Shown here piece after piece: positions 1 to 6,692 of a DNA stretch of 14,910 nt. A model generated the notes under the pieces. The model worked only from the letters and a program-made list of their open reading frames with translations. It made no database searches and was not told the origin of the DNA. Numbering within the stretch: the first letter of the stretch is position 1; each line of letters opens with the position of its first letter. The stretch is taken from the NCBI GenBank assembly GCA_039715055.1, contig JBDLID010000075.1, positions 1 through 14,910 on the forward strand. The letters run 5' to 3'. Made by a program: the position numbers and the translations under genes. Source of the DNA: JBDLID01 sp039715055 (GTDB taxonomy: Bacteria > Desulfobacterota > Desulfobulbia > Desulfobulbales > Desulfocapsaceae).

Positions 1-618
1 CTAAACCAGCCGTCGCTCAAGGCGGTGCTCTTTCGCGGTCGCGGCCGCCATTTTTCTGCAGGCGCCGACCTTGCCAGCCTGGAGGGTCTTGCCCGGGAAC
101 CGCAACAGTTCCAGGAGGCTCTTACCAGGGGCAAGGAACTTCTGCAGCTCATTGACCTTTCACCGGTGCCAACCCTTGCAATGATCAACGGCAGTTGCCT
201 GGGAGCAGGTCTTGAACTGGCCCTGCGCTGTCATTTTCGTTTCAGCAGCCCAAACGCCATGTTCGGTTTTCCCGAGGCGGAGCTTGGTTTGATGCCCGGT
301 TTCGGTGGCACTCTTGTCGATGACCGCCTCAGGCGGGCAAAACGTATTGAGCTCTGTCTGTCAGGCCGGTTGATTGGGGCGGACGAGGCCCTTGAGATTG
401 GACTGATTGACCGGATTGCAGCCAAAAAGGAGCTGGCCCGGGCGGCAGAGGATTTTCTCTCCGGCCTGGTTCAGGAGCGCTCCTCTAAACAGATCCGGGC
501 GATTCTCACTTCCATTAACAACGGCAGACTGCTGTCGCAGGATGAGGCATTGAGGAGAGAATCGGCACTGTTCTGCAGTCTGGTCAGGGAGAGGGGGGAA
601 GGTGGTGGAGATGACTGA
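1..618 (+). CDS. Crotonase-fold enoyl-CoA hydratase/isomerase family protein (5' partial)
   Basis: The reading frame is open from the first base, so the start lies outside the window. What remains is about 205 residues of a crotonase-fold enzyme, a family that stabilises thioester enolates on CoA or ACP during hydration, isomerisation or decarboxylation. Visible marks are the first oxyanion-hole motif HFSAGADL, the second one CLGAGLELAL, which carries the equivalent of crotonase Glu144, and FPEAELGLMPGFGG, which carries the equivalent of Glu164. Both acid positions are therefore kept and catalysis is plausible. About 60 residues of C-terminal helical region follow. The stop overlaps the next crotonase gene by 8 bases, so the two are probably translated together. 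The exact reaction cannot be read from the sequence. Pairing with a second crotonase and a radical SAM gene suggests modification of an acyl or beta-keto thioester. Confidence 0.88.
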   Translation, partial: LNQPSLKAVLFRGRGRHFSAGADLASLEGLAREPQQFQEALTRGKELLQLIDLSPVPTLAMINGSCLGAGLELALRCHFRFSSPNAMFGFPEAELGLMPGFGGTLVDDRLRRAKRIELCLSGRLIGADEALEIGLIDRIAAKKELARAAEDFLSGLVQERSSKQIRAILTSINNGRLLSQDEALRRESALFCSLVRERGEGGGDD

Positions 619-1225
619 ATCCCCACTGCTTCTCAGGAGGGATGGGGATGTCATGCTTCTTCTTCTCAACCGGCCGCCTGGAAATGTCACTGATTTTTTA
701 TTTTTTTCTGCCTTTGAGCGTGCCCTTGAGCAGCTGTCCCGGGAAAGCGGGCTAAAGGGCCTTGTTGTCACCACAACGGGCAACCACTTTTCTTCCGGAG
801 CCGACCTTGATGAGCTGCAGAAGGAAATTTTCGAAAAAAGCAGCGGCGAGAAGGAGATATCCCACCATTCCACCCGCATTTTTCAGCAACTGGCTGACCT
901 CGATTACCCGGTGGTGGCCGCTGTCAGGGGGGCCTGCCTCGGTTCCGGTCTTGAACTGGCGCTCTGTTGCGACTACCGGATCGGCACCCGGACCAGCATC
1001 TACTCTTTGCCGGAGGCGGGCTTTGGCCTGATGCCCGGTTGCGGTGGAACACTGCGGCTGGTTCAGCTGATCGGCCGCAGCGCAGCTCTGCTGCTGATTC
1101 TCGGAGCTGACCGGCTCCTCGGGGAAGAGGCTCTGAAGCTTGGTCTTATCGACCGGCTTGTCCCCAAAAACGAGCTTGTTCATCGGGCCAAAGAGCTTGT
1201 TTTCTGTCACACCAAGGTGAACTGA
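611..1225 (+). CDS. Short crotonase-fold enoyl-CoA hydratase/isomerase family protein
   Basis: This is a 204-residue crotonase-fold protein. ATG 611 is chosen because the purine-rich run just upstream (AGGGGGGAAGG) can act as ribosome binding site; the in-frame GTG at 602 is an alternative that adds three residues. Motifs in order are HFSSGADL (oxyanion hole 1), CLGSGLELAL (oxyanion hole 2 plus the Glu144 equivalent) and LPEAGFGLMPGCGG (Glu164 equivalent). The protein ends soon after the LIDRLVPKNEL segment, about 50 residues short of a typical 255-260 aa crotonase, so the C-terminal helices used for trimer packing are missing. Its 5' end overlaps the preceding crotonase by 8 bases and its TGA overlaps the next ATG by one base. 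A complex with the upstream crotonase is a reasonable inference. Substrate unknown. Confidence 0.87.
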   Translation: MTESPLLLRRDGDVMLLLLNRPPGNVTDFLFFSAFERALEQLSRESGLKGLVVTTTGNHFSSGADLDELQKEIFEKSSGEKEISHHSTRIFQQLADLDYPVVAAVRGACLGSGLELALCCDYRIGTRTSIYSLPEAGFGLMPGCGGTLRLVQLIGRSAALLLILGADRLLGEEALKLGLIDRLVPKNELVHRAKELVFCHTKVN

Positions 1226-2565
1226 TGAAGATCCTGCTGATCAACCCGCCCCGCTCGCCCTATAATGAAATCCTGGCCCATGCCCGACCCGAGGCCATCC
1301 CGTATATTCACAAAAAATTGATCGGACCTCCCCTGGGGCTGCTTACTCTGGTCGCCGCCCTGAAGGATCATGATGTGAGCCTTCTCGAGATGAAGGGGGA
1401 GTATGATCTGCGCCCCGATGGCCCCGGTCCGGCCTCACTCACCCTTGGTGCTCTTGAAAAACATCGGCCGGATGTGGTCGGTGTCACGTTTATCGCCTCG
1501 GAATATCCGGCTGGAATGGAGATTCTTGAGGTGGTCAAAGCGTATGACCCGGTAATAAAAACAGTAGCCGGCGGCCTGCACACCAGCCTCTGCCCAGAGG
1601 ATTTTGACTCCAGTGTGGTTGATTTTGTCTGTCCCGGCGTGTCGGCCCGCAGTTTTGTCCGGCTGATCAACTCGTTTGAAAAAAAAGAGAAGCCCTCACA
1701 GGTTCCCGGTATCCTCTATCGTCATGATGGCCATCTCCGGTCAAGCTCGGTTGCTTCTCCTGCCTATGATCCGGCAGGGGCTGATTTTATTCTGCCGGAC
1801 CGCTCTCTGGTCCGGCCCTATCTGTCGACCTATGTGGTGGGTAAGGCCAAAGGACCGTCGACCTACGTCTTTACCTCGCTGGGTTGCCCTTACTCCTGTA
1901 CATTCTGCTCCATCTGGCCCCAGTATAACCAGCGCTATCTGCAGCGGGATGTGGAATCGGTCATTGAGGAACTGAAAGGTCTTGATGAGTATGAGGTGGT
2001 CCGTTTTTCAGACGCCAACACCCTGGTCAATCTCGATTTTGCCGAACGTCTTTTCGACCGTATCGAGGAGGAGGGGATTAAAAAGACCTTTATCATGGAT
2101 ATCCGGGCCGACACAGCGGCCAATCATCCACGCCTCATCGAAAAACTTGCCCGCGGCGGCCTCAGAGTGGTGATCACCGGTTTTGAGTCCATTCGCCAGG
2201 AAGAGCTCAGCCGTTATAAGAAGCAGCTCAAGGTTGAGCTTGTGGAGCAGGCAATCAAAGTTTTTCATGACAACGACATCATGCTGCGCGGCAACTATAT
2301 CGTTCCGCCTTCCTATGACCGTGGTGACTTTGATTTCCTCATCGATTATGCCTCAAGCCACCGTGTTGCCTACGCCGGCTACACCATCCTCACCCCTTTT
2401 CCCGGCACCCCCTTTTACGAGGAGGTAAAAGACGATATCGTTGATCGGGATCTTGCCAGGTACAACATGTTCAATGCCGTACTCAAGACCCGGCTGCCGC
2501 TGGAAGAATTTTACCAAAAAGTCAGTGATCTCTGGCTGCTGCGCAAAGGGACAGATGTGATCTGA
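1225..2565 (+). CDS. B12-binding-domain radical SAM protein
   Basis: This 446-residue protein has the layout of cobalamin-dependent class B radical SAM enzymes. Residues 1 to about 150 form a Rossmann-like B12-binding domain with the typical opening ILLINPP and PPLGLLTL near residues 35-42. The radical SAM core starts near residue 205, with the cluster-binding CxxxCxxC at Cys221, Cys225 and Cys228 (GCPYSCTFC). Family members methylate unactivated carbons or rearrange lipid, hopanoid, bacteriochlorophyll or antibiotic precursors. The substrate here is not recognisable. The ATG overlaps the TGA of the upstream crotonase by one base (TGATG), so it is translationally coupled and likely acts on the same acyl intermediate. 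Its stop codon lies in a hairpin that may terminate the operon. Confidence 0.88.
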   Translation: MKILLINPPRSPYNEILAHARPEAIPYIHKKLIGPPLGLLTLVAALKDHDVSLLEMKGEYDLRPDGPGPASLTLGALEKHRPDVVGVTFIASEYPAGMEILEVVKAYDPVIKTVAGGLHTSLCPEDFDSSVVDFVCPGVSARSFVRLINSFEKKEKPSQVPGILYRHDGHLRSSSVASPAYDPAGADFILPDRSLVRPYLSTYVVGKAKGPSTYVFTSLGCPYSCTFCSIWPQYNQRYLQRDVESVIEELKGLDEYEVVRFSDANTLVNLDFAERLFDRIEEEGIKKTFIMDIRADTAANHPRLIEKLARGGLRVVITGFESIRQEELSRYKKQLKVELVEQAIKVFHDNDIMLRGNYIVPPSYDRGDFDFLIDYASSHRVAYAGYTILTPFPGTPFYEEVKDDIVDRDLARYNMFNAVLKTRLPLEEFYQKVSDLWLLRKGTDVI

Positions 2566-2588
2566 CCCGCATTTTAAAGGAGGGTCAG
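2562..2588. terminator. Possible convergent terminator hairpin
   Basis: CTGACCC (2562-2568) pairs perfectly with GGGTCAG (2582-2588) around a 13-nt loop. It contains the stop codon of the radical SAM gene and abuts the stop of the convergent phosphatase gene. The T tract is weak on both sides, so termination strength is uncertain. Confidence 0.45.
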
Positions 2589-2590
2589 GT

Positions 2591-3103
2591 TTAACGGTGT
2601 TTCTTGGGGTAGTCGAAGAAGAGCAGTTTGCCGGACCTCGGAGCAACCGTGGACCAGGAAGAGGAGGGGAAACGGATACCGGCGATGCCGCAGGTGGGGA
2701 TATTGTCGATATGGACCCCGGTCAGGTCAACTGCAAAATCGGTGATGACAAAATTGTGGCCCACCACAAAAAGCCGATTGACCGTATCCTCACAGGAGCG
2801 GACAACCCGGTAGAGATCCATGAGGTCTGCAGTATAGAGGAGGTCATCAAAGAGTATCTTCTTTTTGGCAAAGGAGAGTTTTTTGCAGATGACACGCGCT
2901 GTTTTTCGCGCCCGTTTGGCCGGGCTGGCAATCACCCGGTCTGGCAGGCAGTGGTGGCGGGCCAGCCGTTGACCCATGAAGGGTGCATCCCGCTTGCCGC
3001 GACCGTTTAAGGGGCGCTCCCAGTCGCTAAGGCGTGGGTCGGCCCAGCTTGATTTTGCGTGACGAATCAGGATAAGCTCATTGTAAGGTGACTTAGTTTT
3101 CAT
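2591..3103 (-). CDS. SixA-like phosphohistidine phosphatase (histidine phosphatase superfamily)
   Basis: This 170-residue protein belongs to the branch-2-size histidine phosphatases typified by SixA. The catalytic RHG-type motif is LIRHAKSSWAD near residues 12-22, with His15 as predicted phosphate acceptor. The SPAKRARKTA segment near residues 60-69 carries the second arginine, and VVGHN near residues 117-121 carries the second catalytic histidine. SixA removes phosphate from histidine phosphotransfer domains; related proteins act on other small phosphoesters, so the substrate is uncertain. The length matches SixA (about 160 aa). It converges with the radical SAM gene and diverges from the next gene with only 33 bases between starts. 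No link to the biosynthetic genes is evident. Confidence 0.82.
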   Translation of the reverse strand: MKTKSPYNELILIRHAKSSWADPRLSDWERPLNGRGKRDAPFMGQRLARHHCLPDRVIASPAKRARKTARVICKKLSFAKKKILFDDLLYTADLMDLYRVVRSCEDTVNRLFVVGHNFVITDFAVDLTGVHIDNIPTCGIAGIRFPSSSWSTVAPRSGKLLFFDYPKKHR

Positions 3104-3136
3104 AGCTCTTTTTACTGATCAACTGACGGGGAAAAT

Positions 3137-3640
3137 GTGGATCAACACTATCTAGGCTATCATGAAATTTTGATTGACGGAAGTGATTATGAGTCCTGTT
3201 GCCGTCGGGTGGAATCCTTTTTCAACAGCAGCGAACTTGTTCGTTATGACCATATTGTCATTGATGAAAAATCTTCGATTTCAGCCGCAGATGAGGATTT
3301 CCGGCAGCGGATCGATAGTGGTCTTACAGAAAACAGGCAAGTGGTTAACAAACTGATACGTGAGCTTAGCGATGAGGGTTTCGGTGAGCTCTCCGACTGG
3401 GAGTACATGGAACAGGGTTATCTGAGCAAGACGGTCCACACCCTTGCCCACCTGCTCGACGGCTTTATCGGTATTGACTCGGTCTTTTACAACTGCCTCG
3501 AGGATTCCCACACCCTGTCAGCTGTACTGCGAGCCAGGATTGAAAAAAATCCGGCAAACTACTACCTCATACGGGTTGAGGGCTTTGCCGCTGATCGAAG
3601 CCGGGCCGACCAGCTCCCCCTGCTGCGCAAGCAATTCTAA
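3137..3640 (+). CDS. Conserved-looking hypothetical protein, 167 aa
   Basis: I do not recognise a family. The 167-residue product is acidic in its middle section and has no signal peptide or membrane segment. It has a mixed alpha/beta look: an N-terminal strand pattern (HEILIDGSDYESC), an acidic helix around residues 50-85, and a C-terminal strand pattern (YYLIRVEGF). The start is GTG 3137, preceded by GGGGAAAA; the ATG two bases upstream is out of frame. Codon use and length support a real gene, and it fills the space between two convincing neighbours. It diverges from the phosphatase gene and converges with the racemase gene. Function unknown. Confidence 0.65.
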   Translation: MDQHYLGYHEILIDGSDYESCCRRVESFFNSSELVRYDHIVIDEKSSISAADEDFRQRIDSGLTENRQVVNKLIRELSDEGFGELSDWEYMEQGYLSKTVHTLAHLLDGFIGIDSVFYNCLEDSHTLSAVLRARIEKNPANYYLIRVEGFAADRSRADQLPLLRKQF

Positions 3641-3653
3641 TTTTTCAAGGTAA

Positions 3654-3677
3654 CCTGAAGACAGTGGACTGTTCAGG
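3654..3677. terminator. Possible convergent hairpin
   Basis: CCTGAA-GA-CAGT pairs with ACTGTTCAGG around a very small loop, with a 2-nt bulge. It lies between the stops of the convergent hypothetical and racemase genes and overlaps the racemase stop. There is no clear T tract, so the call is tentative. Confidence 0.3.
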
Positions 3678-4365
3678 CGAGCATCGCCTCGATGGCCGCA
3701 TCCACATGGATTCGGGTGGTGTCAAACAGAGGCAGGGACGTCTGCTCCTGACGGATCAGCATGCCGATCTCGGTACAGCCGAGGATCACACCCTCGGCAC
3801 CATCCTTTTCCAGTTGGTCAATGATGCGAAGATAGTCGGCGGCTGATTTGTCACCAAATTTTCCGCAACACAGCTCCTCGAAGATCACCCGGTTGACAAG
3901 CTTCCTGTCGTCCCGTGCCGGGACCAGTACGGAGAGGCCGTGTTTCTGTTCAAGGCGGCCCCGGTAGAACTCCTCCTCCATGGTAAAGGAGGTCCCCAGC
4001 AGACCGACCCGCTCGATCCCCCGGGCGACAATGACTTGCCCGGTTGCATCAATGAGGTGGAGAAAGGGAACCGTGAGCACAGCCTCGATTTCATCGGCCA
4101 CCTTGTGGATGGTGTTGGTACAGAGGAGAACCAGATCGGCTCCACCAAGCTCCAGCTTTGTCGAGATTACTGCCAGCTGTCTGCCGATATCATCCCACCG
4201 GTCGTCTCTCATCATCGTCTCAAATTCATGAAAGTCGACTGAAGCCATGAGGATTTTTGCCGAGTGGAGGCCGCCGAGCCTTTGCTGAATTCCCCGGTTG
4301 AGCAGCTGGTAATAAGCCGTTGTTGATTCCCAGCTCATTCCGCCGATGAGGCCCACCGTCTTCAT
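3673..4365 (-). CDS. Aspartate/glutamate racemase family protein (YgeA-like)
   Basis: This 230-residue protein is a cofactor-independent amino acid racemase of the Asp/Glu racemase family and has the same length as E. coli YgeA. It shares YgeA's conserved opening GLIGGMSWEST and the SVDFHE block. The two active-site loops are CTNTIHKVAD (Cys82) and LGCTEIG (Cys197), which act as opposing acid/base residues in this family. The probable role is racemising acidic or other L-amino acids in the cytoplasm, for example for cell-wall or D-amino acid metabolism; substrate range in this family is broad. An excellent ribosome binding site (GGGAGG) precedes the ATG. The 5' flank holds a miniature element 139 bases upstream. 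It is a single-gene unit, convergent with the hypothetical gene. Confidence 0.9.
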   Translation of the reverse strand: MKTVGLIGGMSWESTTAYYQLLNRGIQQRLGGLHSAKILMASVDFHEFETMMRDDRWDDIGRQLAVISTKLELGGADLVLLCTNTIHKVADEIEAVLTVPFLHLIDATGQVIVARGIERVGLLGTSFTMEEEFYRGRLEQKHGLSVLVPARDDRKLVNRVIFEELCCGKFGDKSAADYLRIIDQLEKDGAEGVILGCTEIGMLIRQEQTSLPLFDTTRIHVDAAIEAMLA

Positions 4366-4496
4366 ATTATTACCTCCCTGGTTGTTTCACTTTGATTTTC
4401 ACAGTATTTTTCAGTTATTTATGAGCTGGTATTTTAAATTTTTCGGGATGTGATGTCCACAATATGTTACTCTCCTAAAAAATGCAGCAAACCCTT

Positions 4497-4504
4497 TAAA
4501 TCGG
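4497..4504. repeat. Left target-site duplication of MITE copy A
   Basis: TAAATCGG here is repeated exactly at 4661-4668 on the other side of the element. Confidence 0.88.
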
Positions 4505-4660
4505 GTAACTATTCAGCAGCACCCACATTGTGGCCGATCAGGCCGCCTCGAGTAGCACAACAAGTACGCTTCGTCAGCCTGCTTGACCACACTGCGGGCC
4601 CTGCTGAACAGTTACAGTTCCCTGCTTAGGGGCGCATCCAGCTTTACGCTGAATAGTTAC
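4505..4660. mobile_element. MITE-like element, copy A (156 bp)
   Basis: The element is bounded by a perfect 13-bp terminal inverted repeat, GTAACTATTCAGC (4505-4517) and GCTGAATAGTTAC (4648-4660). It is flanked by an exact 8-bp direct repeat TAAATCGG (4497-4504 and 4661-4668), the signature of transposase-mediated insertion. No protein is encoded, so it must be moved in trans. Ends starting GTAA with 8-bp duplications are known for the IS66 family; that assignment is inference. A near-copy of the end, GCTGAACAGTTAC, lies inside at 4603-4615. A second, shorter copy occurs at 8235-8292 in the opposite orientation. Confidence 0.9.
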
Positions 4661-4668
4661 TAAATCGG
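4661..4668. repeat. Right target-site duplication of MITE copy A
   Basis: TAAATCGG matches the left flank at 4497-4504 base for base. It lies only 21 bases before the start codon of the 71-aa gene, so the insertion has probably replaced that gene's native promoter region. Confidence 0.88.
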
Positions 4669-4689
4669 ATTACCAGGGAGGTGGTCAGT

Positions 4690-4905
4690 ATGAAAAAGGA
4701 AATTGAGATCATTTGCGTTTCCGACATGGAAGGTTTTGACCAGGAAGTGTATGAGCAGTCCAAGGATAAGCTGGCCAAACATTTGAGTAAGTTCGGCTGG
4801 AAGCTTTCGGACTGTGTTTTTGAGGAGGGAGGCAAGGTCTACTCCTGTAAACCGGCTGCTATCTGGTTCCTCACCCCCAACCCGGATCCCAACGACTGGG
4901 ATTGA
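4690..4905 (+). CDS. Small hypothetical protein, 71 aa
   Basis: This small soluble protein is not recognised. It opens with a strand-like segment (EIEIICVSDMEGF), continues with a lysine/glutamate-rich helix, and ends in an aromatic, proline- and aspartate-rich tail (WFLTPNPDPNDWD). Two cysteines, in SDCVF and YSCKP, lie 11 residues apart. The start is ATG 4690, with a strong ribosome binding site AGGGAGGTGG at the right spacing; an in-frame GTG at 4681 lies within that site and is rejected. A strong terminator follows the stop by 9 bases, which supports it as a real transcription unit. The miniature element ends only 29 bases upstream of the start, so its promoter is either inside the element or displaced. 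Function unknown. Confidence 0.68.
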   Translation: MKKEIEIICVSDMEGFDQEVYEQSKDKLAKHLSKFGWKLSDCVFEEGGKVYSCKPAAIWFLTPNPDPNDWD

Positions 4906-4914
4906 GCAGTATTT

Positions 4915-4943
4915 AAAAGCCGGGGGGTCAACCCCCGGCTTTT
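4915..4943. terminator. Strong bidirectional intrinsic terminator
   Basis: A 12-bp perfect stem, AAAAGCCGGGGG with CCCCCGGCTTTT, closes on a 5-nt loop and runs into TTTTT on the + strand. It ends the 71-aa gene and, read on the other strand, the radical SAM end of the ACP operon. Confidence 0.92.
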
Positions 4944-4954
4944 TTATTGGTGTT

Positions 4955-6385
4955 TTACCTTTTCCCCTCTTCCTTCCAGCGCCTTTCCAACCTCAAGAGA
5001 GTGCGAAACATCGGCTCGTCCAGATTCTGAGCAGCTCTTTGCTCCATGGCTGCTGCCATCAGCTCCGGCGGCGGTGTTGACTCTGTCGCCCGGATACAGT
5101 TGACATGACTCCTGCTCACCTCACAAACCAGCTCTTCCAGTCGATTTTCTCCGATCTCAGGCGAGATATAATAGTAGGGTGTCAGAAGATTATCCCCGGC
5201 ATTGAGGACTCCTTTAGCAAGGGCATGGTCGTATAGCGCTGTGTGGGGGTAGACGCGCAGCCCTTCTGTCATGTGCACCAGGTCTTCGGGGTGGACGTGG
5301 TGTTCGATGAAATCCACTGTTTCATAAAATGTTTCTTCTGTCTCGCCAGGCCCGCCAAAGAGAAAAAACCACATGGTGGGCATCTGGTGCTGCCTGATCA
5401 GGGCTCCACTCTGCTCCAGCTGTTTGCGGCTGAAATTTTTTTTCAGGTTGACAAGCATCTGCGGACTGGCCGAATCCGGAGTGGAGTCGATCTGACTGAA
5501 ACCGGCCTCCTGCATCAGATCCAGAAGCTCCGAGGTGACGTTGGCCGGATTGATCCCCATGGTGCGCAGTTTGACACTCAGGTCGCGACGGATGATCTCC
5601 CGGCAGATGGACTCACCGTGTCCGACAGGGTCATTAAAGGTGGAATCGACAAACTCGAAGGTAATGTTTTTACCGGTGAGCCGTTGTGAGGTCTCTTCTA
5701 TTTCATCAACGACATTTTCCGGAGGGCGCCTGCGGTATTTTCGACCCTCCAGGTGGGGGTAGGAGCAGTAGATGCAACGGTGGGCACAACCCCGCTTGGT
5801 CTGCACCGGGTAGGCCCCCCTTTTGATATAGGGCGTGTAGTCAAGCAGGAGGTCCAGGTCGGCGTGGGGAAGCTGTTGCAGGTCAACAGATTTTCTGGGG
5901 GGTGGCGAAGATGATTTCTCTGTCTTGGTAATGATACCCGTCAGCTGGGCTGGATCCCTGCCCCGATCAAGACAGTCCAGGAGTTCGACGAGAAGCAGCT
6001 CAGCCTCACCGATGATGCCGTAATCCGCTCCAGAGAGCTTCATCAGCTCCCCGGGGAAGATGGAAAAGCCGGCCCCGCCGAGAATGACCGGGCCTGAAAA
6101 CGCTTCTCTTATCGGGCTGAAAAACTTCTCCTCCAGGGCCGGGACAAAGGAAAGTCCCTCTGCCTTGACCATGTCATCGATATTACGAATGGAAACAGCA
6201 ATATAGTCGGGATTGAAACCGCGGATATGATTCGCCAGCTCAGAGAGATTACTGCAGAAACCGTCGAAAAATGAAAGGTGGTAATACGGTTCGAGGCTGC
6301 GGTAAAGAAGGGCCGCACCCAGCGGTGGTACCGGGTAAGGGGCACTGACCCGGTTGCTGTTGATGATCAGAACACGTTTTTTCAT
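4955..6385 (-). CDS. B12-binding-domain radical SAM protein
   Basis: This 476-residue cobalamin-binding radical SAM enzyme is the last gene of the ACP operon. The N-terminal 150 residues are the B12-binding Rossmann domain (VLIINSNRV at the start, PPLGAALLYRS near 20-30, VILGGAGFS near 100-108). The radical SAM core carries Cys200, Cys204 and Cys207 in GCAHRCIYC. A glycine-rich strand (FLFGGPGETEET) typical of the SAM-binding core lies further on, followed by a C-terminal extension of about 100 residues. The family catalyses methylation or carbon-skeleton changes on lipids and natural products. The start is 14 bases after the ACP stop with no strong ribosome binding site, which fits translational coupling. 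It is distinct in sequence from the other radical SAM protein of this window, so two different steps are implied. Substrate unknown. Confidence 0.88.
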   Translation of the reverse strand: MKKRVLIINSNRVSAPYPVPPLGAALLYRSLEPYYHLSFFDGFCSNLSELANHIRGFNPDYIAVSIRNIDDMVKAEGLSFVPALEEKFFSPIREAFSGPVILGGAGFSIFPGELMKLSGADYGIIGEAELLLVELLDCLDRGRDPAQLTGIITKTEKSSSPPPRKSVDLQQLPHADLDLLLDYTPYIKRGAYPVQTKRGCAHRCIYCSYPHLEGRKYRRRPPENVVDEIEETSQRLTGKNITFEFVDSTFNDPVGHGESICREIIRRDLSVKLRTMGINPANVTSELLDLMQEAGFSQIDSTPDSASPQMLVNLKKNFSRKQLEQSGALIRQHQMPTMWFFLFGGPGETEETFYETVDFIEHHVHPEDLVHMTEGLRVYPHTALYDHALAKGVLNAGDNLLTPYYYISPEIGENRLEELVCEVSRSHVNCIRATESTPPPELMAAAMEQRAAQNLDEPMFRTLLRLERRWKEEGKR

Positions 6386-6399
6386 TGCTGCAGCCAGGC

Positions 6400-6660
6400 T
6401 CAGCGCTGCTCTTCAATGAAGTCGGCGATGGTGTTGACGCTCTTGAGAATGTTGAAGGCGTGGTTCTGGTCGCTGATCACCACTGAAAATTGCTGCTGAA
6501 TAGCCATGACCAGTTCCAGGGCATCAAGGGAGTCTAGATTGAGGAGGTCATTTTCAAAAAGAACCAGATCGTCATCGATCTGGGCGGGATCCACATCGGG
6601 AATCTTCAGGGTAGTGATGATGTTATTCTTAATATCCTCGCATAGTTTTGCTCGCGACAT
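6400..6660 (-). CDS. Acyl carrier protein
   Basis: This 86-residue acidic protein has the hallmarks of an acyl carrier protein. The phosphopantetheine attachment site is Ser in LLNLDSLDALEL, followed by the usual helix 2 and the VNTIADFIEEQ end of helix 4. It would carry acyl or polyketide-like chains as thioesters in the cytoplasm. ATG 6660 is preferred because GGAG lies 9 bases upstream; the upstream in-frame ATG at 6675 has no such site and would add five residues. It sits between the BtrH-like gene (32-base gap) and the radical SAM gene (14-base gap), so it is not the housekeeping AcpP, which would lie next to fabF. It most likely serves as a dedicated carrier for the product of this operon. 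Confidence 0.92.
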   Translation of the reverse strand: MSRAKLCEDIKNNIITTLKIPDVDPAQIDDDLVLFENDLLNLDSLDALELVMAIQQQFSVVISDQNHAFNILKSVNTIADFIEEQR

Positions 6661-6692
6661 GGTGAAATACTCCATTTATTAACAGGGTTGAC

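Larger units (their letters stand above)
4366..4689. other. Intergenic region carrying a miniature element
   Basis: This 324-bp gap separates the divergent racemase and 71-aa genes. The first 130 bases are AT-rich and presumably hold the racemase promoter, but I cannot identify convincing -35/-10 boxes. The rest is occupied by the miniature inverted-repeat element described separately and, next to it, the ribosome binding site of the downstream gene. Confidence 0.7.

Noticed and set aside
361..879. 172-codon open frame on the - strand
   Set aside because: It is antisense to both crotonase genes, which carry clear family motifs in the + frames.
2597..3010. 137-codon open frame on the + strand
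   Set aside because: It is antisense to the SixA-like phosphatase, which has all its catalytic motifs on the - strand.
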